From contig NZ_JABBNC010000025.1 of NCBI RefSeq assembly GCF_012933445.1, positions 87,632-151,631 of the forward strand: a stretch of DNA of 64,000 nt. The letters run 5' to 3'. Every line of letters starts with the position of its first letter. Within the stretch, counting starts at the first letter, position 1. The stretch comes from Actinoplanes sp. TBRC 11911. GTDB taxonomy: Bacteria; Actinomycetota; Actinomycetes; Mycobacteriales; Micromonosporaceae. Below, piece by piece: positions 25,307 through 34,583 of the stretch. The translations under genes were made by a program, and so were the position numbers. Below the pieces are notes generated by a model. The model had not been told where the DNA came from. It saw nothing but the letters and a program-made list of their open reading frames with translations, and did not search any database.

Positions 25307-25867
25307 GTGAACGTGCTGCCCGCCTTCGTGACCCGGCCGCTGGCCGACGCGTACCTCGACGCCCTGGACCCGGTTGCACCGCCTGCGCCCGCACCCACAC
25401 TGTCCACCCTGGACACGGATCTGCCCGACGGCGTGCCCGCCCGGCTGCCGCTGGACGACTCCCGCCTGCTGGTGCTGGCCGTGCCGCTCGGCTCGGCCAC
25501 GCCGCTGCTCGCCGCCGACCCGCGCCTCGTGGTCGTCGACGACCAGCTCATCACCGCCGCCCCGCCGGACGGGCACGCCCCGCTCGACCTGCCCCGGCCG
25601 CGACTCACCATGGTGGTGGACGGGCGGATCGGCGACACCGTGCCGGTCGTCCCCGGCGTGCCGGTACGGCTCGCCGCCGGATCCGCCGCGGTGGCCGAGC
25701 TGATCGTGGACCGGCTGCTGCTGACCGCCGGCGCTCTGCTCGGCCCGGGCCGCTCCGGCAGCCGCCTGGTGCTGCGCTGGCGCCCGCTCACCGTGGCCGG
25801 ACCGGCCGGACCGGCGCCGACACCCGGCGATCCCGCCCTCGATCTGCTGCTGGGAGCGAACCGATGA
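25307..25867 (+). CDS. tail-operon protein of unknown function before the spike
   Basis: The 186-residue protein (GTG start; NVLPAFVTRPLADAYLDALD) is rich in Pro, Ala and Leu with alternating strands (SRLLVLAVPLGSATPLLAAD, PRLTMVVDGRIGDTVPVVPG). It overlaps the spike gene by 4 bases (ATGA), suggesting fixed stoichiometry with it. No LysM or PAAR motif was recognised. It may be a hub or baseplate wedge accessory protein. Confidence 0.55.
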   Translation: MNVLPAFVTRPLADAYLDALDPVAPPAPAPTLSTLDTDLPDGVPARLPLDDSRLLVLAVPLGSATPLLAADPRLVVVDDQLITAAPPDGHAPLDLPRPRLTMVVDGRIGDTVPVVPGVPVRLAAGSAAVAELIVDRLLLTAGALLGPGRSGSRLVLRWRPLTVAGPAGPAPTPGDPALDLLLGANR

Positions 25868-27846
25868 CGATTCCGCTGACCGGCCCGGCGGCCCGCTCGT
25901 CCGACGTGCAGCCGGGCACCGTGCCGGCCTGGGCCGTGGTCTTCTTCTCGGACGGTCCGGGCGGCCTGAAACGGCTGCTCGCCGTCGGCAGCGACACCTA
26001 CGACGGCTCGGTCTCGGCGACGCTGCCGTTCGAACTGGAGGGCGGCCGCTACGAGGTGGTGATCGAGGGACTCACCGATTCCGACTACCAGCGCGTCCGG
26101 GCCGGTGGCCGCGTGCTGGCCGCCGAGATCCACCTGTGGTGGTGCGACACCACCGCCGGGGTGCTCGGCGATCTGGCCCGGGCCACCGGTCTCGGCGACC
26201 TCGTCGACGGCGGCACCCGGCCCCCGGCGGACAGCCTGGTCGCGACCATCCGGGTGGACTCGATGCGGCGGCAGGCCGGCGAGCGCCGCTACGACACGGT
26301 GCTGAGCGGCCGGGAGCGGGTGGTCGCCCGGCTCGGCGAGACCCGGATGGCGGGCACGCTCACCTACAAGACGCTGCCGGACGCCGTCGACGACATCGCC
26401 CGGCGGGCTGGCATCAGCGTCCGGAGCCACGGCGTGGACACCCTGCCGAAGCCCGGGAAGGACCAGAATGCCGCCGACGTCCGGCCCGGCAGCGCCCTGC
26501 AGGCCATGCGCACTGTCCGCGACCAGGTGCTGGCCGGCATGAAGCTGCAGGGACTGCCGGCGGCCCTGATCCGCGACGGTGTGCTGCACCTCGGCGAGTG
26601 GACAGCGGACAAGAGCGGGGTCAAGGCGCTGCCGGTGGATCGCACGCTGGACGCGGCCGGCGGCCTGGTGAGCGCCGAACGCGGCGCCGACGCCGACCCG
26701 CGCGAGGCGACGGCCGGGCCGCCACCGCCATCGCCCCGGGCCAAGGTCACCGCGACCGCGCTGGGCCGGCCCGACCTCAAGCCCGGCGACCGGGTGTCCA
26801 TCCCGCTGCCGCCCGAGGATTACCCGGACCTGGCACCGACCGGCGCGGGCCTGCCGCTGCTGCGTGACCTGGACGCGGTGCTCGGGCCGGACGCCGAGCA
26901 GACCACGCTGTCGCCGTGCCTGGTCACACAGGTGACGCACCGGTTGTCCCGGCGGCAGGGTTTCGTGACGACCATCCAGGCGGTGGTGCCGCGTCAGCCC
27001 GGCGACGACGGCTGGGACAAGGCCGACGACTCCACCACCGGGACCACGAGCACCGGGCGGGAGCAGCGCGGGTCCAAGCCGGCCGATCACGCGTCGGGGG
27101 CGGCCGGCGCGGTCGAGGGGGTGGCCAAGGCGATCGCCCAGCGGGCCGGGCTCCAGCTGCGGTCCGGGCAGGTGCGCGGGCACGGCGGAAACCCACCCGA
27201 ACAGAACACCAGCGAGATCTGGTACGCCGTGACGCCGCGCGACGGTCTGCCGGACGAACTGCGCCGGGTGGCGATCAACCCCAAGCTGCACGGCGCGCTG
27301 CCGGAGGTGCCGGTGGTGACGCCGTTCGCGTTCGGCGGGTACGGCCTGGTGCTGCCACGCTATCCGGGGTCGCGGGTGCTGCTGGCCGACCAGGGCGGCG
27401 GCGCGCAGGGCGTGGTCGACATCGGCGGCGTCTGGGAGGACGGGGTGTGTCCCCCGGCCGAGGCCGGCGACTGGTGGCTGGTGCTGCCGATCGGTCAGGC
27501 GGTGCAGAACCTCGGCCCGGCCGCCGACGCCGAGCCACCGGCGTCGGCGGACGCGAGCCACGATCTGATCGACGCGCAGGGGCGCCGCCTGCTGGAGACG
27601 GCCGGTTTCACGGTACGGGTGGTCGACGCGCCCACGCCGTGCGACCAGCGCCCGCAGCCCGCGAAAAAGGGCTCGGTGGTCATCGAGAGCACCAAGGACG
27701 GCAAGTCCGCGCGGGTCGAGCTCAAGAACGACGGCAGCATCACGATCACCGGCACCTCGATCTCCCTGGACGCCGGCACGGGCGACATCACGATGAACGC
27801 GGCCAACGTCAGGGTCCAGGTCACCGGCACGATGGACGTGAGCTGA
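25864..27846 (+). CDS. VgrG/gp27-gp5-like hub-spike protein
   Basis: The 660-residue protein is a hub-spike fusion. The N-terminal ~340 residues form the gp27/gpD-like hub (GGRYEVVIEGLTDSDYQRVR, TYKTLPDAVDDIARRAGISV). A spacer follows, then an OB-fold region near 485-530 (VVTPFAFGGYGLVLPRYPGS, VLLADQGGGAQGVVDIGG). The C-terminus (~600-660) has short alternating strands (ARVELKNDGSITITGTSISL, AGTGDITMNAANVRVQVTG), a triple-stranded beta-helix needle. It trimerises at the tube tip and punctures the target. The PAAR-like gene follows with a 1-base overlap. Confidence 0.85.
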   Translation: MTIPLTGPAARSSDVQPGTVPAWAVVFFSDGPGGLKRLLAVGSDTYDGSVSATLPFELEGGRYEVVIEGLTDSDYQRVRAGGRVLAAEIHLWWCDTTAGVLGDLARATGLGDLVDGGTRPPADSLVATIRVDSMRRQAGERRYDTVLSGRERVVARLGETRMAGTLTYKTLPDAVDDIARRAGISVRSHGVDTLPKPGKDQNAADVRPGSALQAMRTVRDQVLAGMKLQGLPAALIRDGVLHLGEWTADKSGVKALPVDRTLDAAGGLVSAERGADADPREATAGPPPPSPRAKVTATALGRPDLKPGDRVSIPLPPEDYPDLAPTGAGLPLLRDLDAVLGPDAEQTTLSPCLVTQVTHRLSRRQGFVTTIQAVVPRQPGDDGWDKADDSTTGTTSTGREQRGSKPADHASGAAGAVEGVAKAIAQRAGLQLRSGQVRGHGGNPPEQNTSEIWYAVTPRDGLPDELRRVAINPKLHGALPEVPVVTPFAFGGYGLVLPRYPGSRVLLADQGGGAQGVVDIGGVWEDGVCPPAEAGDWWLVLPIGQAVQNLGPAADAEPPASADASHDLIDAQGRRLLETAGFTVRVVDAPTPCDQRPQPAKKGSVVIESTKDGKSARVELKNDGSITITGTSISLDAGTGDITMNAANVRVQVTGTMDVS

Positions 27847-28208
27847 TGGGCACCCCGGTGGTCGAGGCGGGCTCGTTCGCCTGCACGCACGGCGGCAAGC
27901 GCAAGCTCGAGGGCCTCAGCGGCAAACCCGGCGCCGCGAAGGTGCCGCTCACCGTGTCGGGCTCGCCGGTGGTGCCGGTGACCGCGGCCGGCGGGCTCGG
28001 CCAATACGAGAACTGCGGCTTCAGCGACAACGCCGGAACGCTTGCCTGCAGCTCGACCAGCATCACCACGACGGGCGCCACCAAGCTCACGGTGGGCGGC
28101 AGCAGTCATGTCCTGCTCGCCTCCGACACCGTCCAGTCGGTCAACACACGCGCCGGGACGATCACCGCCACGGTCACCGCCGGGCAGTCCACACTCACCG
28201 CCAAATGA
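27846..28208 (+). CDS. PAAR-like spike-tip protein
   Basis: The 120-residue protein (GTPVVEAGSFACTHGGKRKL) overlaps the spike stop. It carries CTHGG near the N-terminus, followed by ENCGFSDNAGTLACSSTSIT. Repeated short strands (LTVSGSPVVPVTAAGG, TATVTAGQSTL) are also present. The Cys/His pairs could bind a metal at the apex as in PAAR and DUF4280-like tips. It sharpens the needle and can anchor effectors. Size, order and Cys/His pattern support the call, though classic PAAR motifs are not exact. Confidence 0.75.
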   Translation: MGTPVVEAGSFACTHGGKRKLEGLSGKPGAAKVPLTVSGSPVVPVTAAGGLGQYENCGFSDNAGTLACSSTSITTTGATKLTVGGSSHVLLASDTVQSVNTRAGTITATVTAGQSTLTAK

Positions 28209-28215
28209 GGACATC

Positions 28216-28689
28216 ATGACCGTGACCACCGCAACGGACACCGCCACCGAGTCCGTACGCCGGCGGCGCCTGCTCGGCACCGGCCTGCGCGCCGATCTGG
28301 TCGGCGTTCGCGACCTGGCCCGCGACCTCTCGCTACGGCGCACCGCCGGCGGCGTCGACCTCGACGTGGTGGAGGGCCTCGACGCGTTCGCCCAGGACCT
28401 CGCGGTCGCCCTCACCACGCTGCGCGGCACCGACCCGTTCAACGCCCGGTTCGGCTTCCTCGGGCTCGGCCCGCTGACCGACCAGACCGCGCCGTCGATC
28501 GCCCGGCAGGCGCTGCGCAGCGCGGTCGCCCAGGTGGTGGCGGCCGATCCGCGGGTACGCCGGATCGTCGACGTCACCGTGACCACCCCGGCCGCGGGCT
28601 CGCGGGTCCTGGACATCCGGGTCACCTTCGACGCCATCAGCGGCGACACCGTGACCGTCGGCGTCACCGGATCGGAGGCCCCGCAATGA
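28216..28689 (+). CDS. gp25-like baseplate wedge protein
   Basis: The 157-residue protein contains SLRRTAGGVDLDVVEGLDAF, FNARFGFLGLGPLTDQTAPS and RQALRSAVAQVVAADPRVRR, ending in a strand pair (SRVLDIRVTFDAISGDTVTV). This is the lysozyme-like fold and layout of gp25/Afp9 wedge proteins, just before baseplate J. Wedge proteins start sheath assembly and transmit the contraction signal. The stop overlaps the next ATG by 4 bases. Confidence 0.8.
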   Translation: MTVTTATDTATESVRRRRLLGTGLRADLVGVRDLARDLSLRRTAGGVDLDVVEGLDAFAQDLAVALTTLRGTDPFNARFGFLGLGPLTDQTAPSIARQALRSAVAQVVAADPRVRRIVDVTVTTPAAGSRVLDIRVTFDAISGDTVTVGVTGSEAPQ

Positions 28690-30137
28690 CCGACGACCGC
28701 AGCCTCGACCTCACCGACGTGCTCGCCATCGACGACGAGGTGACCCGCTCGACCGGCAGCGCGGGCTTCGGAGTGACCACGGCCGGGTTCCTGCCCAAGC
28801 CGTTCACCCGGCTGCTCGCCGAGCGGATCGCGTCGGCCCGGCAGCTGATCGACCCCGACCTCGACCTGTCCAGCGGCAGCGTGGTGCGCAAGCTGCTCGA
28901 GATCAGCGCGCTCGAGGACGCCCGCACCTGGGCCGCGCTCGGCTCGCTCTACGACGACTGCTTCGTGACCACCGCCCGCGGCCGGGCGCTCGGCGACCTC
29001 GGTGCGGAACTGGGGCTGTCCCGGCCGTTCCAGAACGCGACCGGCACCGTCACCCTCACCCTGGCCGGCGCGCTCCCGGCCGGCGTGACCCAGCTCGTGC
29101 TGCCCCGCGGCAGCCGGCTCGGCACCGCCGGCGGCCACCGGGTCGCGCTGGCCACCACCGCCATTCTCAGCCCGGCCGTGACCGCGCTGGCCGCGAGCGT
29201 GGTCAGCTTCGACCCCGGCCCGGACGGCAACCTCGACCCGGCCGCACCCGGACAGCTGCTCGACCGCTGGGAGATCGCCGACGGCAAGCTGGCCGCGCTG
29301 CTCGCCGCGGACGAGGCGGCCGGGCTGCCGGACGGCGCCTCGGCCACCGGGCAGGGCCTGGTGCGGATCCAGCACACCGAGGCGCTCGGCGGCGGCGAGC
29401 AGCAATGGGACGACGGGCGCTACCGGCAGTTGCTGCTGGGCGCGTCGCGGTCGGTGTGGTCGGCCGAGGCGATCGCCACCACGGTGAGCCTCATCCCGGG
29501 CGTACGGCAGGTGACCGTGCGCGACGGCTGGGGTGGCATCGACCTGTCCCAGTCGGTCTTCGGTGACTTCACGTTCCTCGAGCGGCTGTTCGCGGCGGAC
29601 CGCGACCTGGCCTCGCCGTACTTCGTGAGCGTGCTGGTCGCGCCCACCGAGGCGGCGGTCTGGGACGGCCCGAACGGGCTGCGGGCGGCGGTCGAGACGG
29701 CGATCCGCGACGTGCGCCCGGTCGGCGTGTTCCCCGACGTGGTCGAGGCCGACCAGGTGTTCCTCGGCATCCAGGCGCAGGTCGTGACCAGCGGGCTGGC
29801 CCTGCCGGCGGGCAGCGCGGCCAGCACCGACTCCAGCCCGGCCGCGATCGCGCTCAAGGGCCGGCTGCTCGACCGCGTGCACCGCATCGTGGACACGCTG
29901 CGGATGGCCGAGCCGGTGCGCACGTCGGCGGTGACCGCGGCGCTGATGGGCGAGCCCGGGGTGGTCGACGTCGTCGGGCTGCGGCTCGTTCGTTTCCCGG
30001 CCGCGGTGGACCCGGTCGGCAGCACCACACCGGACGTCGAGTTGCCCCAGGTCCTCGACCAGGACCAGAACCTTCTGCTCGGCGCCGACCAGATCGCCGT
30101 ACTGGTGGATGCCACCGACCGGCTGACGGTGCGGTGA
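28686..30137 (+). CDS. baseplate J-like protein
   Basis: The 483-residue protein matches gpJ/Afp11-like wedge subunits: long strand-rich core (RPFQNATGTVTLTLAGALPA, VTQLVLPRGSRLGTAGGHRV), then VSLIPGVRQVTVRDGWGGID and a C-terminal half with SPYFVSVLVAPTEAAVW and LRAAVETAIRDVRPVGVFPD. It forms the baseplate wedges that open at contraction. It lies between gp25-like and gpI-position genes, the order of Mu/P2-type tails. It overlaps both neighbours by 4 bases. Confidence 0.82.
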   Translation: MTDDRSLDLTDVLAIDDEVTRSTGSAGFGVTTAGFLPKPFTRLLAERIASARQLIDPDLDLSSGSVVRKLLEISALEDARTWAALGSLYDDCFVTTARGRALGDLGAELGLSRPFQNATGTVTLTLAGALPAGVTQLVLPRGSRLGTAGGHRVALATTAILSPAVTALAASVVSFDPGPDGNLDPAAPGQLLDRWEIADGKLAALLAADEAAGLPDGASATGQGLVRIQHTEALGGGEQQWDDGRYRQLLLGASRSVWSAEAIATTVSLIPGVRQVTVRDGWGGIDLSQSVFGDFTFLERLFAADRDLASPYFVSVLVAPTEAAVWDGPNGLRAAVETAIRDVRPVGVFPDVVEADQVFLGIQAQVVTSGLALPAGSAASTDSSPAAIALKGRLLDRVHRIVDTLRMAEPVRTSAVTAALMGEPGVVDVVGLRLVRFPAAVDPVGSTTPDVELPQVLDQDQNLLLGADQIAVLVDATDRLTVR

Positions 30138-32230
30138 CCGCCGTGACCGACCTCCTCGCCGAGCTCGGCGCCCCCGGCGCCGGATCGCTCGCGGCCGCCG
30201 CCCGCGAGATGATCGGGCCCTACTCGGACGCGCTCACCCCGAAGCCGCTGCCCTGGGACGACGACGCGCACGCCGCCGTGACCGTCCCCGGCGACGCCCG
30301 CCTGCCGCTCCTGCTCGTCACCCTGCTGGACGACCTCGGCACCGGCGAGCTGGTGCTGCGGCCCGGACCGGTCACCTTCGCGCCGTGGAGCCAGGCCGGC
30401 AGCGCCCTGCCGATCGTGGTGGCGCCCGGCTCGTCGACCGAGCTCACGTCCGACGGTCGCACCGCGGCTCAGATTCGCGACGCCGTACGTGTCGATCTGG
30501 TGGAGGGTCTGGCCGGTCGGCTGATGGCCGTGCTGCTCGCCGAGAAGGCGCGGCTGCGCCGGACCGGCCGGGAGGTCGCCGCGATGCGCGCACTCGACCG
30601 GGCCCGGGACAGCGCCCTCGACCGGCTCGGCGCCGACCTGCACTGCCCACGCTTCGGCGACGAGCTGGTCTGGGATCCGGAGCGTCGCTCACCCACCACC
30701 CAGCCGCTGCCGGGCGGGGAGGACGACGACTCGTACCGGGCCCGGCTGCGGCTGCTGCGCGGGCTCTGGCTGGCCACGCCCGGCTGGGCCGAGGAGCTGA
30801 TCAACGGCGGGCGGATGGCCGACGTGGGCTTCGCCGGCCGGGTCGACGTGGACGAGAGCCCCAACCAGCTGCTGCTGGCGATGCGGCTGGTCGGGACCGG
30901 CCGCGCCGCCTTGCTGGACGCCGTCCGCCGGGTGCACCTGATCTGGCCTGCCGGCAGCGACGCCGGGGACGCGGCGCACGCCGCGCGGATGCTGCCCGCA
31001 CCGGTCGCCGAACGGGTCGCGAGGCTACGCGGGCGGCTGAACGACTGGAACCTGCGGCCGTCGCAGCCGCTCGCGCCGGCTCTCGCCGAGGCGCTCGCCA
31101 CCCTGCTGGACCGCTGCGAGCAACTGGGCAGCCGGCCGTGGCCGGCGCTGAGCACCGGACAGTTCGACGACGGCGGATCCCGCTTCGAACTGGGGCTCGG
31201 GGCACTGCTCGCACCGGTGAACGCCAAGGCGCTGGACAAGGCCGTCCGCGCCGCCCGCGACCTCGGCCTCCCGGGGGTCGTGCCGGTGCCACGGCAGCAG
31301 GACCCGATCGGCGCCTGGCTGCTGTCGGCGTGCGGGCTGCGGACCGCCGAACCGACCGCCGACGGCGTCTTCGTGAGCACGCTGCCGATGGGCCCGCTGG
31401 TCGTGGACCTGGCGCCGGGGCCGGACGGGCCGCTGCCGGTCACCGCGGCCGCGCACCTGGTCTCGGCCTCCGATGCCGCGCACGACACCCCGATCGTCGC
31501 CGTGATGGCAGCGATGACCGCCCTCGGACAGACCGCGGTGGCCGACGAGGCGGCGCTGCTCGCCGCGATGCAACCGGCGAGTGCCGCCCCCGACCTCGCC
31601 CAGGCCTTGCAACAGCAGGGAGTCCCGGCGGTGGCCGATGTGGACGGGTTCCGGCAGCAACTGGCCGCCGTGTCCGACCGCCTGTACGTCGCGTACGACC
31701 TCGGCGCGGCCGGCGCCGGACCACTCGCCGAGTTGTTGCCGGCGGCGGCGCACGCGGGCGCGTCCAGCGTGGTCGGCCTGATCACCGCGGCCGGGACTGC
31801 CGCGGTGCTGATCGGCGTGACCGGCCTGCCGCTGGCGGGCAGCAACCTGGCCGGCCGGCAGACCGTGCTCTACCGCTGGCAGGCGCGCGGGCTGGCCGGC
31901 GACGCGTTCCGGATCGAACCCCGGCGGGGCGCCACCACCACGATCTTCGCGCCGGGCCAGGGGGTCGGCGTGCTCAGCTGCGTGGCGCACCTGCGCGGCG
32001 ACGGCAACGACCCGTACGAGTGGTCGCCCGTGCCTGCCGACAGTGCGCTGCTCACCCTGCGCCAGTACGAGCACCTCATGAACCTGGTCGAACTGGCCAC
32101 GCCGATCGGGGTGCGCGCCAACACCTGGCGGCTGCGGCAGCAACACGTCGACGCGGACGGGTCGGGGGCCGCGATCCCGCTCACGGCCGCGGCCGCCCGC
32201 ACCTACCGCCACTACCGAGCCACCCGCTGA
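30134..32230 (+). CDS. large baseplate protein in gpI/Afp12 position
   Basis: The 698-residue protein follows baseplate J with a 4-base overlap, the place of gpI or Afp12. It contains RARLRLLRGLWLATPGWAEE and DSALDRLGADLHCPRFGDEL, which recall tail-protein-I features, and a long Ala/Leu-rich remainder with LYVAYDLGAAGAGPLAELLP and LRQYEHLMNLVELATPIGVR. No enzymatic motif is seen. A structural role linking wedge to fibre or periphery is likely. Confidence 0.65.
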   Translation: MTAVTDLLAELGAPGAGSLAAAAREMIGPYSDALTPKPLPWDDDAHAAVTVPGDARLPLLLVTLLDDLGTGELVLRPGPVTFAPWSQAGSALPIVVAPGSSTELTSDGRTAAQIRDAVRVDLVEGLAGRLMAVLLAEKARLRRTGREVAAMRALDRARDSALDRLGADLHCPRFGDELVWDPERRSPTTQPLPGGEDDDSYRARLRLLRGLWLATPGWAEELINGGRMADVGFAGRVDVDESPNQLLLAMRLVGTGRAALLDAVRRVHLIWPAGSDAGDAAHAARMLPAPVAERVARLRGRLNDWNLRPSQPLAPALAEALATLLDRCEQLGSRPWPALSTGQFDDGGSRFELGLGALLAPVNAKALDKAVRAARDLGLPGVVPVPRQQDPIGAWLLSACGLRTAEPTADGVFVSTLPMGPLVVDLAPGPDGPLPVTAAAHLVSASDAAHDTPIVAVMAAMTALGQTAVADEAALLAAMQPASAAPDLAQALQQQGVPAVADVDGFRQQLAAVSDRLYVAYDLGAAGAGPLAELLPAAAHAGASSVVGLITAAGTAAVLIGVTGLPLAGSNLAGRQTVLYRWQARGLAGDAFRIEPRRGATTTIFAPGQGVGVLSCVAHLRGDGNDPYEWSPVPADSALLTLRQYEHLMNLVELATPIGVRANTWRLRQQHVDADGSGAAIPLTAAAARTYRHYRATR

Positions 32231-32252
32231 TCCGCTTTCCAGGAGAGCCACC

Positions 32253-33059
32253 ATGTCCGACCACGAAGGAAACCTCCCGGGCGCCGCACCGCTCGTCTTC
32301 GGCGTGCCCGCGGAGACCGTCGCCCACGCGCTGCGCGACGCCGGCCTGGCCGAGGACGCCGTCGTCGCCGTGCTCGGCCGCGCCATCGCCCGCTCCGCGG
32401 AGCCCGCCGCGCTCGCGGCGGACGGCAGCTTCACCTTCCAGGTGACCATCAACGAGACGGCGCCCGAGTGCGCGCTCACCTACGAACGGCTGTTCATCCA
32501 TCCCGACTTCGTGGACGGGGTGACGGTCGTGCAGGCCGGCGCCACCCCGGACGAGATCGGGTTCAACTCCCGCTTCCACAGCATCGAGGGCGAGTTCGAC
32601 AGCATCGCGCGCGACCTGCACACCTCCAGCAACTGCGTGGCCGAGCTGCGGCGCGAGGTCTTCCAGCTGTCCCGCGAACTGGAAGCGAAGATCACCGAGA
32701 TCGACGCGAAGATCGCCGCCAAGGGCAAGGACAAGGACTCCAAGGACACCAAGGAGAAGGACACCAAGGAGAGCAAGGACAAAGACAGCAAGGACACCAA
32801 GGAAGGTAAGGAGGGCAAGGACAAGGAGGGCAAGGACCGCAAGGACGGCAAGGACAAGGACTTCCTCGACAAGGTCGCGGGCGTGGACAAGGTGGCCGGC
32901 ATCGACCAGCGGCCGATCGCGGCCGAACCCGCCGGCGATCCGCACATGAGCGCCGCCGACCCGCCCGCCGGCGGATCCGAGCGCACATTCATCAGCCTCG
33001 AGGACCGGCCGGACGTCGAGGCCACCGCGCTGCGGCCGCCCACCGAGGAGGACGACTGA
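32253..33059 (+). CDS. tail-operon protein with K/D/E/S/T/G-only segment, candidate modified substrate
   Basis: The 268-residue protein has a folded N-terminal region (1-127; GSFTFQVTINETAPECALTY), a coiled coil (~128-156; VAELRREVFQLSRELEAKIT), then residues ~157-203 made almost only of Lys, Asp, Glu, Ser, Thr and Gly (KGKDKDSKDTKEKDTKES onward). The C-terminal tail (TFISLEDRPDVEATALRPPT) is acidic. The start has GGAGAG upstream. Such alternation of amine/hydroxyl and carboxyl side chains is what ATP-grasp ligases of graspetide pathways join, and an ATP-grasp gene lies two genes downstream. It may instead be a flexible fibre linker. Confidence 0.6.
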   Translation: MSDHEGNLPGAAPLVFGVPAETVAHALRDAGLAEDAVVAVLGRAIARSAEPAALAADGSFTFQVTINETAPECALTYERLFIHPDFVDGVTVVQAGATPDEIGFNSRFHSIEGEFDSIARDLHTSSNCVAELRREVFQLSRELEAKITEIDAKIAAKGKDKDSKDTKEKDTKESKDKDSKDTKEGKEGKDKEGKDRKDGKDKDFLDKVAGVDKVAGIDQRPIAAEPAGDPHMSAADPPAGGSERTFISLEDRPDVEATALRPPTEEDD

Positions 33060-33060
33060 G

Positions 33061-33681
33061 ATGCGGCTGATCCTGGCGCACTCCGACGACGCCGCGGCCC
33101 GGCGGCTGGCCTCGCTCTGGGGCGACGACGCCCTGCTGCTCACGCCGGCCCTCCTGTGCGCCGAGCGGATGACGTTGACCGTGGACCGGCGTGGGCGCGC
33201 CGCGGCCTCGCTGCCGTCCCGCCCGGCCGTACGGGCGATCGTGTGCCGTCTCGGCGGGGTGCGCTGCGGCGACCTGTCCCATGTGGACTCGCGCGACGCC
33301 GCCTACGCCGCGGCCGAGCTCGATGCCTTCCTGCGGGCCTTTCTGGCGGCCTGGCCCGGCCCGGTGGTCAACCGGCCGAGCGACACCTGCCTCAACGGCC
33401 CGGGGTGGCGTCCGGCGCAGTGGGCGGCGGCGCTCGCGGTCGCGCATCCGCCGCAGTCGGCCGCAGGCGGTGGCGAGGTCACGGTGGTGGGGGAGCGGTG
33501 GTTCGGTGCGGTCTCCGACGAGCTCGGGTGGGCCTTGGCCGCCTTCGCCAAGGCGTCCGGCTGCACGCTTCTGCGTGCCTCGATCTCCGCCGCCGGTACG
33601 GTCGACACCGCCGACGCGTGGCCGGACGTCTCGGCGCCGCCGGTGGCCGAGGCCCTCCGAGGCCTGCTGGAGGATGCGTGA
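33061..33681 (+). CDS. ATP-grasp-related protein lacking the catalytic half
   Basis: The 206-residue protein contains GPVVNRPSDTCLNGPGWRPA followed by QWAAALAVAHPPQ. The same pattern, VISRPSAAASNGSKPAQIRH, occurs in the next gene's pre-ATP-grasp region. It starts MRLILAHSDDAAARRLASLW and shows no Lys-loop or Mg-binding EVN motif, so it resembles an N-terminal domain without ATP-binding parts. It may be a regulatory or substrate-binding subunit of the ligase. It begins 1 base after the preceding stop, and its stop overlaps the next start (TGATG). Confidence 0.55.
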   Translation: MRLILAHSDDAAARRLASLWGDDALLLTPALLCAERMTLTVDRRGRAAASLPSRPAVRAIVCRLGGVRCGDLSHVDSRDAAYAAAELDAFLRAFLAAWPGPVVNRPSDTCLNGPGWRPAQWAAALAVAHPPQSAAGGGEVTVVGERWFGAVSDELGWALAAFAKASGCTLLRASISAAGTVDTADAWPDVSAPPVAEALRGLLEDA

Positions 33682-34583
33682 TGACGGTCCTGCTGTGGGG
33701 GCTGCCCGGCGACTCGACAATGACGGCGGTCCGCAACGCGCTCCGGGTGCCGTCCTTCTTCCTCGACCAGCACCGGGTCCTCGAAACCCGCGTCGAACCG
33801 GGCGGCCGTCTGGAGGTCGGCGGCAAGTCGCTGAGGCTCGACGAGGTCAGCGCGGCCTATCTGCGCCCGCACGACAGCGCGCGGCTGCCCGCCGTCCGCG
33901 ACGATGCCGCCGGGCGTCGCCATGCCCAGCAGGTCGACGAGGCGCTGGCGTGCTGGTCCGAACTCACCCCGGCCCTGGTCATCAGCCGGCCCTCGGCGGC
34001 GGCCAGCAACGGGTCGAAGCCCGCGCAGATCCGGCATGCGGCGGCGTGCGGCTTCCCCGTACCGGAGACGCTCGTGACCAACGATCCCGTGGCCGCCGCG
34101 TCCTTCGCCCGGCAGCACGGCGAGGTCGTCTACAAGTCGGTCAGCGCGATCCGCAGCCGCGTCCGGCGGCTCACCGCGCGGGACGACCTCGCCCAGGTGG
34201 CGGTCTGCCCCACCCAGTTCCAGGCGTGGATCCCCGGCACCGACGTCCGCGTTCACGTCGTCGGCGCCGAGACCTTCGCCACCCGCGTCGAGAGCGAGGC
34301 CGACGACTATCGGTACGCGGCGTCGCAGGGTCTCCCGCGTGCCGAGCTGTCGCCCTTCGACCTGCCGGACGTGGTGGCCGCACGATGCCAGATGCTGACC
34401 GCGCGGCTCGGGCTGCCGGTGGCCGGCGTCGACCTGCGGGTCACCGCCGACGACGAGTGGTACTGCTTCGAGGTCAACCCGTCGCCGGCGTTCGCGTACT
34501 ACGAGGCCGGCGCCGGGCAGCCGATCGCCGCCGCGGTGGCCGGCCTGCTGGCCGCCGCGTACACCTGCGCGGTGACCCGGTGA
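33681..34583 (+). CDS. RimK-like ATP-grasp ligase
   Basis: The 300-residue protein has a pre-ATP-grasp domain (LLWGLPGDSTMTAVRNALRV), the NGSKPAQIRHAAACGFPVPE linker, an ATP-binding loop (GEVVYKSVSAIRSRVRRLTA) and the Mg-binding motif YCFEVNPSPAFAYYE near residue 270. ATP-grasp ligases activate a carboxylate as acyl-phosphate and join it to an amine, thiol or hydroxyl. In RiPP pathways such enzymes cross-link Asp/Glu to Lys/Ser/Thr. Being inside the tail operon, its likely substrate is a tail protein, possibly the charged-segment protein at 32253. That is inference. Confidence 0.75.
   Translation: MTVLLWGLPGDSTMTAVRNALRVPSFFLDQHRVLETRVEPGGRLEVGGKSLRLDEVSAAYLRPHDSARLPAVRDDAAGRRHAQQVDEALACWSELTPALVISRPSAAASNGSKPAQIRHAAACGFPVPETLVTNDPVAAASFARQHGEVVYKSVSAIRSRVRRLTARDDLAQVAVCPTQFQAWIPGTDVRVHVVGAETFATRVESEADDYRYAASQGLPRAELSPFDLPDVVAARCQMLTARLGLPVAGVDLRVTADDEWYCFEVNPSPAFAYYEAGAGQPIAAAVAGLLAAAYTCAVTR

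Noticed and set aside
24697..27561. 954-residue open frame on the minus strand opposite the spike gene
   Set aside because: Antisense shadow of the spike and neighbouring genes; no recognisable domain and atypical composition.
27495..29882. 795-residue open frame on the minus strand opposite the baseplate genes
   Set aside because: Antisense shadow; the plus strand carries PAAR-like, gp25-like and baseplate J genes with correct order and overlaps.
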